Positions 1 through 9,063 of a DNA stretch of 64,000 nt are shown one piece after another. Location: positions 3,410,001-3,474,000 of the forward strand of contig OZ244967.1 in NCBI GenBank assembly GCA_965222695.1, written 5' to 3'. Under the pieces are notes generated by a model, which did not search any database, was not told where the DNA came from, and saw nothing but the letters and a program-made list of their open reading frames with translations. Each line of letters starts with the position of its first letter. The stretch's first letter is position 1. Origin of the DNA: UBA7957 sp965222695. Lineage in GTDB: Bacteria > Pseudomonadota > Gammaproteobacteria > Granulosicoccales > Granulosicoccaceae. Both the position numbers and the translations under genes were made by a program.

Positions 1-217
1 TCCGGGTAATTAGCGCATTTTCAAACACTTAATTCACACCACAGTAAAAGCCTGATTTGGAAATTTCTCGAACAGACTTTTATATTCGTCCGTAACCGCT
101 TGTAAAAATAAAAATATTTATTAATAGATACTATTCACTCGAACTGAAATTTACGCTCATGTCATTCACGCGGCTTAGTCGGCAAGACTCACTTTCGATA
201 CAGGCTGTAAGGCTTAA

Positions 218-496
218 GTGATTAAAACACGAATCAGATTATTGGCCATCCTGACGACCGGGTATACAGGTTTGCTGATCTCAGGCTGTACCAAGGATCA
301 GGTTTACAGACTGACCTATGAAACGCTGCGCCAGGAAGATTGTCACCGAAATTCATTTCGCACCGATTACTGCGATCGGTCCTATGCTATGGAATACGTA
401 GAATACAAGCAGTTACGCAATCATTATCTGCAGCAAATTGATGAAGAGAATCTGGCCTTTTCCAGTATTGAACCCTTGAACGAAACGAACGAATAG
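218..496 (+). CDS. small putative lipoprotein, unknown function
   Basis: A 92-residue protein with a GTG start. The N-terminus is a short basic stretch, a hydrophobic segment and a lipobox ending LISGC (Cys about residue 24), so it is probably exported and lipid-anchored. The mature part is hydrophilic, with two further Cys and many Tyr, Arg and Glu residues. I do not recognise a family. It faces a convergent hydrolase gene that begins 8 bp beyond its stop. The 217 bp upstream are AT-rich and hold no gene I can support. The lipobox is the main evidence that it is real. Confidence 0.55.
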   Translation: MIKTRIRLLAILTTGYTGLLISGCTKDQVYRLTYETLRQEDCHRNSFRTDYCDRSYAMEYVEYKQLRNHYLQQIDEENLAFSSIEPLNETNE

Positions 497-504
497 GCAC
501 GCAA

Positions 505-1356
505 TTAACGGTCTTCAAAAACGGTTTTCAATGAGCCGTTTGTACCCTTGTCGATAAATCGCAACATGGCCGGCCAGATGTGTTCCCAACAACAACCGTG
601 ACGGAAATCATTGAATATATGGTATTGGGTGTTGACTTGTCTGCTCACCCAGTCGAGAACCAGATCCGGTGGAATTTTCGTATCCTGCGCGCCCATCAGA
701 TGATATTGACGGATAGCACTGTTCAGTGGCGCCTGAGTCGCGGGATTCAGAGATCCGTACAGTGGCGTATACCCGTGTAAGTCCGTCCATGCTTTCAGAT
801 CCAGATTTCCGGCCAGGGTGACGACGGTAGCGGTTGAATCCAGACGGGCGGCCACCAGCATCGCCATTGCGCCACCGCCGCTATGGCCGAACAAACGCAA
901 GGTCTGTGCGCTCAGTTGATCAGCCATTTTTCTTATCACATCGGAAACCGTGGAAACAATACGATTGGAATGCCGGGCGACGGTCCACATATCGGGCCCG
1001 CAACCAGGTTCTTTGGCAAAGCCGTAATAGCAGGGCCTGCCGATATAAACGGCAGAACGCTCGTCCAGTGCCATCAACTCCAGCATCAGCGGCTTACGGG
1101 GTGTAGGGTCGGGTGATATAAAATAGCGAAACTGCCAGGGCATACCGTCGCCCTCCAGATAGACATTGAGGATCTTGTCTTGTCCCACCTCAATACCGTT
1201 AAAGTATACCGCGTGAGAAAGGCCGTCGGATATTTGCACTTGATAGTGAAAGTTCTTTTTTTCCGCAATCTTACGGATTCGCTCACCTGAAGACGTAGCG
1301 CAGGCTGAAAGCATCAGAACAATGAGAATCGAAAATGAATTATTAAAGAAAACCAT
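505..1356 (-). CDS. alpha/beta-hydrolase fold lipoprotein
   Basis: A protein of about 283 residues when started at the Met just before the signal sequence; a start 36 bp further upstream is possible but places extra residues before the hydrophobic segment. The N-terminus ends in a lipobox (LMLSAC), predicting an envelope-anchored enzyme. The nucleophile elbow GHSGGG is clear in the middle, and a late Asp (GAQDTKIP) and a late His (FRHGCCW) could complete a Ser-Asp-His triad. This resembles serine esterases and lipases of the alpha/beta-hydrolase fold. The substrate cannot be read from sequence. It is convergent with the small lipoprotein gene and divergent from the cyclase gene. Confidence 0.75.
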   Translation of the reverse strand: MVFFNNSFSILIVLMLSACATSSGERIRKIAEKKNFHYQVQISDGLSHAVYFNGIEVGQDKILNVYLEGDGMPWQFRYFISPDPTPRKPLMLELMALDERSAVYIGRPCYYGFAKEPGCGPDMWTVARHSNRIVSTVSDVIRKMADQLSAQTLRLFGHSGGGAMAMLVAARLDSTATVVTLAGNLDLKAWTDLHGYTPLYGSLNPATQAPLNSAIRQYHLMGAQDTKIPPDLVLDWVSRQVNTQYHIFNDFRHGCCWEHIWPAMLRFIDKGTNGSLKTVFEDR

Positions 1357-1502
1357 GGCGGGAATTCTGCTCACACCTTTTACTGAAATCAATCGTCCGA
1401 AGCTTGATCGGAAGACCTGTCTTGTTTATAGAATGATGCTTAGGGTACTGTATAGCCCAGTGACTCAATTAATCATGTTTTTCAATCCACTAAGGTATTC
1501 GC

Positions 1503-2396
1503 ATGGGTGAATCTCAAGCCAAACAATCTTTGGCCATATTATTTGCCGATATCGGCGGTAGTACAAAACTGTACGAGGAAGTCGGAGACGTCGAGGCGCA
1601 CCGGTTGGTTGCGGAATCCTTACGGACAATGGAAGCTGCCATCACTCAAAACAACGGGACATTGCTGAGAACGGTCGGCGATGCCGCTCTGGCCAGCTTT
1701 GAGCAGTGCGACGACGCCTTTAATGCCTCGTTGGCGATCCAGGAATTGCATTTTGAGTCCAGGCTTTCGGTCCGGATCGGATTTCACTACGGGCCGGTGA
1801 TACCTGACAAAGGGGACGTATATGGCAATGCGGTTAATATTGCTGCCAGGATTTCGTCGCTGGCGAATCTGGATGAAATTACCACAACGGAGGATACTGT
1901 CCTCAAGTTATCGGCTGAACTTCGACAACGGGCAACCTTACTCGATTTCCTGCATATCAAAGGTATTACCGATCCGATAGCGGTTTACCGCTTACTGTGG
2001 AAGCCCGAGGATGAGTCCGTAACCGCAATCCAGACCGCGGTCAGCCTGTCCATCAGGAATCCCACCAATATGTGTCTCAGTCTCAGATACAGGGAGCAAT
2101 CTGTTGATGTGACGAACCTCAACCCGCAAATCACCATCGGCCGCGTTGCGGATAACAATCTGGCAGTGGATAATGATTGTGTATCGCGGTTTCACGCCAG
2201 TATCGAGTTGGCCCAGGGAAAATTTATATTGAAGGATCAGAGCACTAACGGCACTTATCTCATTAAGGAAAACCAGCCGGCGGTGTTCGTGAGAAGGGAA
2301 TCGATCACCATCGACTCAACAGGTGTGATCGGAGCCGGCTGGATGCCCGAGCATAACGATCCTCACGCGATTCACTTTACCCAATGCAATCAGTAG
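1503..2396 (+). CDS. class III nucleotidyl cyclase fused to FHA domain
   Basis: A 297-residue soluble protein. Residues about 8-165 form a class III adenylate/guanylate cyclase domain. The first metal-binding Asp is in FADIGGST, the second in TVGDAALASF, and the DVYGNAVNIAARI stretch carries the Asp and Asn/Arg of the transition-state site. Residues about 195-285 form an FHA domain with the typical GR, SRFHA and DQSTNGTY motifs, which bind phosphothreonine peptides. It probably makes cAMP in response to protein phosphorylation, but no kinase gene is adjacent. A crp homologue lies at 54844-55482 in this window. There is no membrane segment. The family assignment is firm; the signalling role is inferred. 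Confidence 0.85.
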   Translation: MGESQAKQSLAILFADIGGSTKLYEEVGDVEAHRLVAESLRTMEAAITQNNGTLLRTVGDAALASFEQCDDAFNASLAIQELHFESRLSVRIGFHYGPVIPDKGDVYGNAVNIAARISSLANLDEITTTEDTVLKLSAELRQRATLLDFLHIKGITDPIAVYRLLWKPEDESVTAIQTAVSLSIRNPTNMCLSLRYREQSVDVTNLNPQITIGRVADNNLAVDNDCVSRFHASIELAQGKFILKDQSTNGTYLIKENQPAVFVRRESITIDSTGVIGAGWMPEHNDPHAIHFTQCNQ

Positions 2397-2723
2397 CAAG
2401 TACCTGACTTGTCTTTTAAAATGTGAGCGGGTCGCCAGTTCCGGCCGCTCGGATTGCGCATTTCAAGTGAATTTTACGGAAAAAAACCCAATTCACTTCA
2501 CAAATACTAAAACTCCTCTCACAGCTGAATCATGAAATTGCCCGTGCAGTGGATCACACAATCCCGCCCTTGTGACCAGTCTTCAATCCTTTACCTGAAA
2601 ATTCTAAAACACGCTCACACTGTAATGTCGTCATATCAGCAGCTTTATTAGCAGTCGGCAAGATTCCCTATATAAATCAATCACCCGCAGATGCCGTTAA
2701 CTACCTAACGCTGGTGCAAGCCA
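2397..2723. other. intergenic stretch with one inverted repeat
   Basis: About 330 bp without a supportable gene. It contains a 9-bp perfect inverted repeat, AAGTGAATT at 2465-2473 and AATTCACTT at 2490-2498, with a 16-nt loop. The repeat has no following T-run, so it is a weak terminator for the cyclase gene or an operator. The remainder is AT-rich and may carry the promoter of the downstream lipoprotein gene. Confidence 0.4.
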
Positions 2724-5240
2724 GTGAAGATAATAATAAATATACGGGCAATGTGTATGTATCGGGTAATCAATAATCAGTTTGCTAAAACAACTTTCGC
2801 GATAATTGCGGCGACGCTGGTTAGCACAGGCTGCATTGATCTGACCAGTGATGATGATCATAAGATTGGCAAGTTTATAGACAGCCCTGTCATTGGATTG
2901 GACTATCAAACCGATACGCGCGACGGACGAACCAATATCGGCGGTGAATTCAAATATCACGACGAAGAAACCATTGTTTTCTCGATTGGTGACATAGAAC
3001 TGCCGTCCACGATGGCACGCCCCATAGTCACTCCTTTAAATATCGCAGACTCGAATGATCCGGAAAACCCCATGGTGGTGAATATTCTGCGGCTTCTTCA
3101 AACATTGGACGATGATAGTGATCCGGAAAACGGTATAGAGATTAGCCAGCGGACGCACGAAGCGGCCGAAGGAGTCAATCTGGACTTCAGCAGCGAAGAT
3201 TTTGCCACCGCAAACTCCACGCTGGAATTTATCTATCAGGCCAAGGGTGACAATATACAACTGGTCGAAGCAGAAGCCGCGGTGGCACACTTCACCAATA
3301 CACTGAACCTTAGCGATGAACGACCGGAACTAGAGTTTTCAGCCAAGACTCTGGAACAGCAAACATTCTATATAGTCTCAGATACGGAGGATAGCGTCAG
3401 CCGGAGTGCTGCGTATTTTGATCAGCTCTATTTCGATCAAGGTGAGCTCAGCTTCCGAAAAGACGGAGAAGAAATCTCAGGCCAGTACCGAATTGAGAAT
3501 GGTATTTTGCGCCTGAGTCTGGATCAAAAAACCGACGATATATACATTGCAATCGTTTCCGAAGAATTAAATCACCTGGTCACGTGCTGGGCCGGCAGTC
3601 CTCTGGGCAGCCTCTTGTGCGAGCGGGACGAAGATTTCGTACGCCTATTCCATAGCGCTGAATCCGCGAGTGACTACCTCAACCAGGATGCCGAACCCGA
3701 TCTGGGCGCCGCAACCGGGACCCCTGACAGCGAGTACACCGGTTCCGGCGAGGATAAGGGACAGGCCGGCGGTGACTCCTCTGACACGGATGCTGGAGAA
3801 GGCGACACCGGTGATGCCGAGTCGGAAGGTACCTCCTCCGGCTCAACCGATTCCAATAATCAAGAGACAGAATCCAATACCGACGAATCAAACTCTACGG
3901 GCGGAGGCACGTCGGGCGGATCCGCTCAAAAACCGGACTCGGAAGATAAGAATACCAGTGAGTCAGCCGAGGAAAATAACGACGAAAATCCGGCTTCAGG
4001 GGGCACTGACTCTCAGGAAACAGCGAGTGGCGGCACGCCGGACAGCACCGATAACGGCGATAACTCCACTCAGTCCGGTTCCGATAATGACAATAAAGAA
4101 TCAGGAGACACCAGCGAACCGGATGAAGTCAAGCCTCAGACCACCGACAGCACGTCCGGCAACTCGGGCGGTTCCACCAAGCAGGAAGGCGGAGCCGAAC
4201 CAGACACAGGCGCGGCTACAGGCAGCCAGGTGAATGGCACCAAGTTCAATCCGGGTAACTACGTCTTTATGAGTATCAGCCGTCGATACAGCAAGGATGA
4301 GCGGGCAAGACGGCGAATCGAGTTTGTCAAAAGATACATCAATAACCCGAATCTCAAAGGCTTCATCGGCACTTATGACTGGCGATATCTGGAACCGTCT
4401 AAAGACAACTATGATTTCTCCAATATCCGCGAAATACTCAAGTTGCTGAAAGGCTCCGGCAAGCATTTCGGCATTTATCTTAAAGATCGCAAATTCAGCA
4501 GCAGTTGTACCAAACCGCCTGTGCCGGACTACCTGTTATCGTCCCAATACGGTGGCGCTTACAAATATGCCGGCTATGTCTGTATGGTTAAACTTTACCG
4601 TCAGGATGTAATGGACAGGCAGATAGCGCTTTTCAAAGCACTCGGCCGCGAATTTGACGATCATCCCAACTTCGAACTGATCTCAACCGGAGAAACGTCG
4701 ATCGGTGGCGATAGCGGTTACTCCGCTGATCTTTGGACAAATCAGCTGATTCGCCTGTTCAAGGAATCCAAGAAAGAACTCAAACACACACTGATCGATA
4801 TTCAGATGAATTTCCTTGGAGGCGGCTCAAGCTATATGGAGCGTATCGCCAAGGCAATGGCTGAAACCGGAGGCGGCGCGCTGGGACTGCCGGATACAGT
4901 ACCCTGCAGGCGAACCGATATTCCGGCAAACCAGGTCTGTGGCTATACCATCCCCAGCTACGAGATTCTACGCAAATACAACGGCGTACTGGCCATCACA
5001 CCGGATGTGGAAACCTGGGATTTGATTTATGAACAAACGCCGGAAGTGTATGATATGGCAGTTGACTATCTCGGCGCCACCCACATTCTCTGGCAATCGG
5101 AATTCAGCAGCCGACGCGATAGCCGGGGTTACGTTCCCAATTATCTGAACAATCAGGTTTTACCGACGATCGCTTCACAGGGCGGCAGAATCAACACCGC
5201 TTGTCCGTCAAAGCTCGCCCCCTGTTATTCCAGTAACTAG
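2724..5240 (+). CDS. large lipoprotein with acidic Ser/Thr/Gly linker and TIM-barrel-like C-terminus
   Basis: A protein of up to 838 residues. The given start is a GTG; the ATG at 2757 gives a better signal peptide leading to the lipobox LVSTGC. After the Cys comes a domain of about 300 residues that I do not recognise. Residues about 320-510 are a low-complexity linker rich in Ser, Thr, Gly, Asp, Glu and Asn. The last 320 residues begin GNYVFMSISRR and contain YDWRYLEPSKDNYDF, a pattern seen in TIM-barrel glycoside hydrolases of the GH42/GH5 kind. An STGETS motif and a late WQSEFSS could supply acidic residues. It is probably a surface-anchored carbohydrate-active protein, but the substrate and even catalysis are unproven. 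A 45-bp palindrome begins inside its last codons. Confidence 0.7.
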   Translation: MKIIINIRAMCMYRVINNQFAKTTFAIIAATLVSTGCIDLTSDDDHKIGKFIDSPVIGLDYQTDTRDGRTNIGGEFKYHDEETIVFSIGDIELPSTMARPIVTPLNIADSNDPENPMVVNILRLLQTLDDDSDPENGIEISQRTHEAAEGVNLDFSSEDFATANSTLEFIYQAKGDNIQLVEAEAAVAHFTNTLNLSDERPELEFSAKTLEQQTFYIVSDTEDSVSRSAAYFDQLYFDQGELSFRKDGEEISGQYRIENGILRLSLDQKTDDIYIAIVSEELNHLVTCWAGSPLGSLLCERDEDFVRLFHSAESASDYLNQDAEPDLGAATGTPDSEYTGSGEDKGQAGGDSSDTDAGEGDTGDAESEGTSSGSTDSNNQETESNTDESNSTGGGTSGGSAQKPDSEDKNTSESAEENNDENPASGGTDSQETASGGTPDSTDNGDNSTQSGSDNDNKESGDTSEPDEVKPQTTDSTSGNSGGSTKQEGGAEPDTGAATGSQVNGTKFNPGNYVFMSISRRYSKDERARRRIEFVKRYINNPNLKGFIGTYDWRYLEPSKDNYDFSNIREILKLLKGSGKHFGIYLKDRKFSSSCTKPPVPDYLLSSQYGGAYKYAGYVCMVKLYRQDVMDRQIALFKALGREFDDHPNFELISTGETSIGGDSGYSADLWTNQLIRLFKESKKELKHTLIDIQMNFLGGGSSYMERIAKAMAETGGGALGLPDTVPCRRTDIPANQVCGYTIPSYEILRKYNGVLAITPDVETWDLIYEQTPEVYDMAVDYLGATHILWQSEFSSRRDSRGYVPNYLNNQVLPTIASQGGRINTACPSKLAPCYSSN

Positions 5241-5280
5241 TAGTCGATCAACCTAATAATTAGGTTGATCGACTACTAGT
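5236..5280. terminator. 45-bp near-perfect palindrome, likely bidirectional terminator
   Basis: Two 22-bp arms that are exact reverse complements flank a single central base. The palindrome starts in the last sense codon of the lipoprotein gene and ends inside the stop region of the convergent hda gene. The position fits a shared terminator, although neither side has a classic T-run and the arms leave almost no loop. Confidence 0.6.
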
Positions 5281-5983
5281 GCTTGTTAACTGACCCTAAA
5301 ACATCTTTGACGAACGGAATGGTCAAACGACGCTTGGACACCATAGCGGCGTCTACCAACTGACTCAGACAAGCGGTCAAACTGCCAAGGTCCCTCACCT
5401 GGCGGTAAAAAACATAATCCGCAACGTCATCGGGCAGATTCAGTCCCAGGGTGACCGCCCTTTGCTTAAACGCCTCCATGATCTGATCGTCATTGAGTCT
5501 TTCCAAATGAAATACCGGCCCCCAGCTTAATCGTGAAACCAGATCTATCAGTCTGAATTCCGTCTTCGACGGCGTCGTGTTGGAAGCAATAATAATACTT
5601 CCTTTGCTCAGGCGCATATTATTGATCAGATTGAACAATGCAAGCTCGCCGTCTCGTGGCAGTTGCTCAACATCATCTATTGCTACCAGATCCAGCTCAT
5701 CCAGGCCAAGCAAAGAATCCTTTTCAGTGATCATGCCTGCCGGAACATAAGCGATTCGATTATCCAGAGAAACCGCATTGTGACAGCATGCGGTCAGAAG
5801 ATGAGTTTTACCGCACCGGCGTGGCCCCCAGATATAGATTTGCTGCTCACCCTCACCTTCGGCCAAAGCGCGGCATGCCGGCAACAACAGTGGTTGATTA
5901 CCCGGATGGAATGATTCGAAAGTGAATTCTTCTGCAAGCCCGAACTGCAGTGGTATTTGCCCGGAATCTACGATTCTCGTCAT
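5276..5983 (-). CDS. hda: DnaA inactivator Hda
   Basis: A 235-residue AAA+ protein homologous to domain III of DnaA. In gammaproteobacteria Hda binds the beta clamp and stimulates ATP hydrolysis by DnaA, preventing over-initiation. Near the N-terminus QIPLQFGL matches the clamp-binding motif. Walker A is GPRRCGKTHLL, Walker B is LVAIDDVEQL, and SRLSWGPVF is the sensor/arginine-finger region. There is no helix-turn-helix domain IV, which separates it from DnaA. It lies 15 bp after the DUF2066 gene on the same strand, the conserved arrangement next to purM. Confidence 0.92.
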   Translation of the reverse strand: MTRIVDSGQIPLQFGLAEEFTFESFHPGNQPLLLPACRALAEGEGEQQIYIWGPRRCGKTHLLTACCHNAVSLDNRIAYVPAGMITEKDSLLGLDELDLVAIDDVEQLPRDGELALFNLINNMRLSKGSIIIASNTTPSKTEFRLIDLVSRLSWGPVFHLERLNDDQIMEAFKQRAVTLGLNLPDDVADYVFYRQVRDLGSLTACLSQLVDAAMVSKRRLTIPFVKDVLGSVNKH

Positions 5984-5998
5984 ATCGGCTAATTTTTC

Positions 5999-7129
5999 TC
6001 ATCCGGTATAGTCAAAAAACAGCTCTGCATTGCCCGGGGCCGAAGATTCTCCAAATTCAGGCTCGGGCGGTGGAGATTGCCGCAGCCACGGAATCTGATT
6101 GAGTTGTTGCTGCAGTTGCAGTACCGATAACCTGGGCGATATGGAAAACACCATTCCCTCGGCAGAAAGAAAAGAGGGAGATACAGCATCCACGCCGGGA
6201 AGATCCTGGAGCAAACGACTGACTCGCGTATACCGATCGGTCGAGTCGATATGCGCCACCCAAATATGAGTGCTGGATGCCGAGCGCAGAGTACCGTCGG
6301 CTCCAGCCGGGCTGACAGCCGTCTGCGCCACCCAGTCAACACCTGCACCGAGAACGCTGTCGATATTCAATGCAGTGTTGGAAAAACTGCGATTTCCACC
6401 ACCGGCAAACCGCTTCCAACTCGACAGCCACAAATCGCTGCTTTGTTCGGTAATGATGCCACTGACGATGGATTCGGTATCGTATCTTGCGGAGGCCACG
6501 CGAATTTTATCTTCAAATCCCCCGCGTATATCCGCGATAGTCAGGGCTTGATAGTCCTGCAGATCCATCAGAGGAAAGACCAGATTCAAGCCAAGAGCTG
6601 ATGCATACTGATTGATTCTGTCCTGTATATCCGTGTGAACATCGCCTCCCACCAATTCACTAAGGCCCGATTTCTCAAATACCAGCCACACCATCGTACT
6701 CTCTTCCACCGTGCTCTGAGCTGCAACCGGCCGGGCGCCGGAATCAAGTAATTCCTGCAATGCCTCCCGGGAGTAAAGCAAATGCAGAGTAAATGGTGCT
6801 TCACCGCTTTTTTTTACCTCGGGAGTTGAGGGTTTGCGCAATACGGATGTCGGATTATTGACCGGTTGATACTGGTATTGTTCTACAAAACTATCAGCAC
6901 CACCCAGTGCTTCCTTGACTTCGGGACGCTGCAGAACGGCCCTGTTTCCGGACAATCGGCCGATTAAAGACTCAAGGCCGATACGGACAGCGCTACGATA
7001 CTCACTCTGACTTTGGTTGCTCACCGCTATATCCACACTGTAATCCTCATCCTGAGCCAGACTCACGGAAGACAGCAGGCAGCTCACTACTGCCAGATAA
7101 ATAAATAAAGAACGAATTCGTTGTTTCAT
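5999..7129 (-). CDS. DUF2066 exported protein
   Basis: About 376 residues from the Met that directly precedes a signal peptide (MKQRIRSLFIYLA, ending around SLAQ); an in-frame start 39 bp upstream is less likely. The family (DUF2066) has no assigned reaction. In many gammaproteobacteria it sits between hda and purM, as here. A short acidic and proline-rich C-terminal tail follows a repeat-poor body. It is divergent from purM, and the 198 bp between the two genes must hold both promoters. It is probably co-transcribed with hda. Confidence 0.8.
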   Translation of the reverse strand: MKQRIRSLFIYLAVVSCLLSSVSLAQDEDYSVDIAVSNQSQSEYRSAVRIGLESLIGRLSGNRAVLQRPEVKEALGGADSFVEQYQYQPVNNPTSVLRKPSTPEVKKSGEAPFTLHLLYSREALQELLDSGARPVAAQSTVEESTMVWLVFEKSGLSELVGGDVHTDIQDRINQYASALGLNLVFPLMDLQDYQALTIADIRGGFEDKIRVASARYDTESIVSGIITEQSSDLWLSSWKRFAGGGNRSFSNTALNIDSVLGAGVDWVAQTAVSPAGADGTLRSASSTHIWVAHIDSTDRYTRVSRLLQDLPGVDAVSPSFLSAEGMVFSISPRLSVLQLQQQLNQIPWLRQSPPPEPEFGESSAPGNAELFFDYTG

Positions 7130-7327
7130 CAGCCTTTCTATCAGCAAGATTACTGGATGCTGCCTCAATTCATCACCCGCTTTGCGTAGAGGGCTCAGAA
7201 TATTTTCAGCAGCATAAGCATACCTTAACGGGGTAAAATAGTCGTCTTGTATAATGCCCGAATCGATGGGTCGATCCGGACGATTGGCTTATTATATTAA
7301 TACACGAAGGATAAGGAGAAATTTTTA

Positions 7328-8383
7328 ATGTCAGACAGTAGTGAAGCCACAGGTCTGAGCTACCGCGACGCCGGGGTCAATATCGATGCCGGAAATGCCT
7401 TGGTGGAAAGTATAAAGCCCGCGGTAAGGCGTACCAAAAGATCCGGAGTTCTGGGTGGAATCGGCGGATTCGGCGGCCTGTTTGAAATTCCCCGTGACCG
7501 CTATCTTCAGCCGGTTCTGGTATCGGGGACAGATGGTGTAGGTACCAAATTACGACTCGCCATCGATTTGAAAAAATTCGATACGATTGGGATAGATCTC
7601 GTCGCGATGTGTGTTAACGACATTATCGTGGCCGGTGCCGAGCCGCTGTATTTTCTCGATTACTACGCGACCGGGCATCTGGATACCGAGACGGCCGGTA
7701 ATGTTATAGAAGGAATCGCAGAGGGTTGCGTCCGGTCAGGCACGGCCCTGATCGGAGGAGAGACGGCGGAAATGCCGGGCATGTACGCGGACGACGATTT
7801 TGATCTTGCTGGATTCGCGGTCGGCATTGTTGAAAAGAGCAAAATCCTCGACCCGGCCAGTGTTTTACCAGGCGACATCATCATCGGAATGGAATCTTCA
7901 GGCCCCCACTCCAACGGTTATTCCTTGATCCGCAAAATCCTCTCCCTGAGTTCCGACTCCACCGAAACACGTCTGGCCGGGAAAACCATAGGCGAATTAC
8001 TCTTGGAGCCTACGCGTATCTATGTAAAACCCATTCTTGAGGTCTTGCAAAACCACCCTGTCCACGCCCTGGCACATATTACCGGTGGCGGTCTGCCGGA
8101 AAATTTACCTCGCGCTCTGCCAAAGGGGGTAATCGCAGAGATCGATTCAACCTTATGGCAGAGAGCCGAAATTTTCGACTGGCTGCAATCGGAAGGCAAT
8201 TTAGATACGGCGGAGATGTATCGCACTTTCAATTGCGGAATCGGAATGGTCGTGATTGTACCGGCGGATCGGCAGCATGAAATTCTGGAAACCCTGAAAG
8301 ATCAAGGCGAATCGGCAATAGCCATAGGAATCGTTACCGCCGCGAAACAATCCGATTCGTCGCCCGAAGTGCTCATTCGATGA
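7328..8383 (+). CDS. purM: phosphoribosylformylglycinamidine cyclo-ligase
   Basis: A 351-residue AIR synthetase, the fifth step of de novo purine synthesis: ATP-dependent closure of FGAM to aminoimidazole ribonucleotide. Characteristic motifs are GTDGVGTKLRLA, GGETAEMPGMY and a Gly-rich HITGGGLPENLPR. The length is normal for the family. AAGGAG lies 8 bp before the ATG. The stop overlaps the purN start in an ATGA, so the two genes are probably translationally coupled. The product is cytosolic. Confidence 0.97.
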   Translation: MSDSSEATGLSYRDAGVNIDAGNALVESIKPAVRRTKRSGVLGGIGGFGGLFEIPRDRYLQPVLVSGTDGVGTKLRLAIDLKKFDTIGIDLVAMCVNDIIVAGAEPLYFLDYYATGHLDTETAGNVIEGIAEGCVRSGTALIGGETAEMPGMYADDDFDLAGFAVGIVEKSKILDPASVLPGDIIIGMESSGPHSNGYSLIRKILSLSSDSTETRLAGKTIGELLLEPTRIYVKPILEVLQNHPVHALAHITGGGLPENLPRALPKGVIAEIDSTLWQRAEIFDWLQSEGNLDTAEMYRTFNCGIGMVVIVPADRQHEILETLKDQGESAIAIGIVTAAKQSDSSPEVLIR

Positions 8384-9063
8384 ATCAAAATGCTCAGTCT
8401 CGAATTGCAATTCTGATTTCAGGCCGCGGGTCGAATATGCAATCCATCGTCAACGCCTGCCGGAATGGGCGGATCAACGCGCAAGTGTGTTGTGTATTCA
8501 GTAATCAACCCAGGGCGAAAGGGCTGGATTTTGCCAGGGCTCACGCTATAGATACATTGACCGCGCACCATCACGAATTTCCTGAGCGGGAACTGTTTGA
8601 CCGGCATATGATTTCCGCGCTTGATACCTACCGGCCCGACTACATTGTATTGGCTGGCTTTATGCGAATTCTGACACCGGTTTTTATCGATCACTACGCT
8701 AAACGGATTCTCAATATTCACCCGTCTCTTCTACCTAAATATCCTGGTCTTCATACACACGAAAAAGCGCTGGAAGCCGGAGACCATCAACACGGGGCCA
8801 GCGTGCACTTTGTTACACTGGAACTCGATGGCGGACCTGTTATCATTCAGAGCATTGTCGATGTGCATGCCGATGACGATGCAGACAAGCTTGCGAACAG
8901 AGTGCTGGCCGGCGAGCATGTCATCTATCCCTTGGCACTTGAATGGATCCTTAATCAAGATATTACTACAAATGGGAAACAATGTTTTTATAAAGGTTCA
9001 GCTATTGTACAGCCGGCTTGCTGGTATAATGGGTGCCTGACTCAACCAAAAGTTCTTCAATGA
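8380..9063 (+). CDS. purN: phosphoribosylglycinamide formyltransferase
   Basis: A 227-residue GAR transformylase that uses 10-formyl-THF in the third purine step. The start is in the ATGA overlap with purM. Motifs are RGSNMQSI at the N-terminus (phosphate loop), NIHPSLLPKYPG (catalytic Asn and His), and HGASVHFVTLELDGG (catalytic Asp). The C-terminus runs about 15-20 residues past the usual end, including a Cys/Trp-rich tail. The stop again overlaps the next start in ATGA. Confidence 0.96.
   Translation: MNQNAQSRIAILISGRGSNMQSIVNACRNGRINAQVCCVFSNQPRAKGLDFARAHAIDTLTAHHHEFPERELFDRHMISALDTYRPDYIVLAGFMRILTPVFIDHYAKRILNIHPSLLPKYPGLHTHEKALEAGDHQHGASVHFVTLELDGGPVIIQSIVDVHADDDADKLANRVLAGEHVIYPLALEWILNQDITTNGKQCFYKGSAIVQPACWYNGCLTQPKVLQ

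Noticed and set aside
3670..4233. 187-codon open frame on the plus strand inside the large lipoprotein gene
   Set aside because: It is a frame-shifted shadow of the Ser/Thr/Gly linker; the composition is repetitive and no ribosome site or family is seen.
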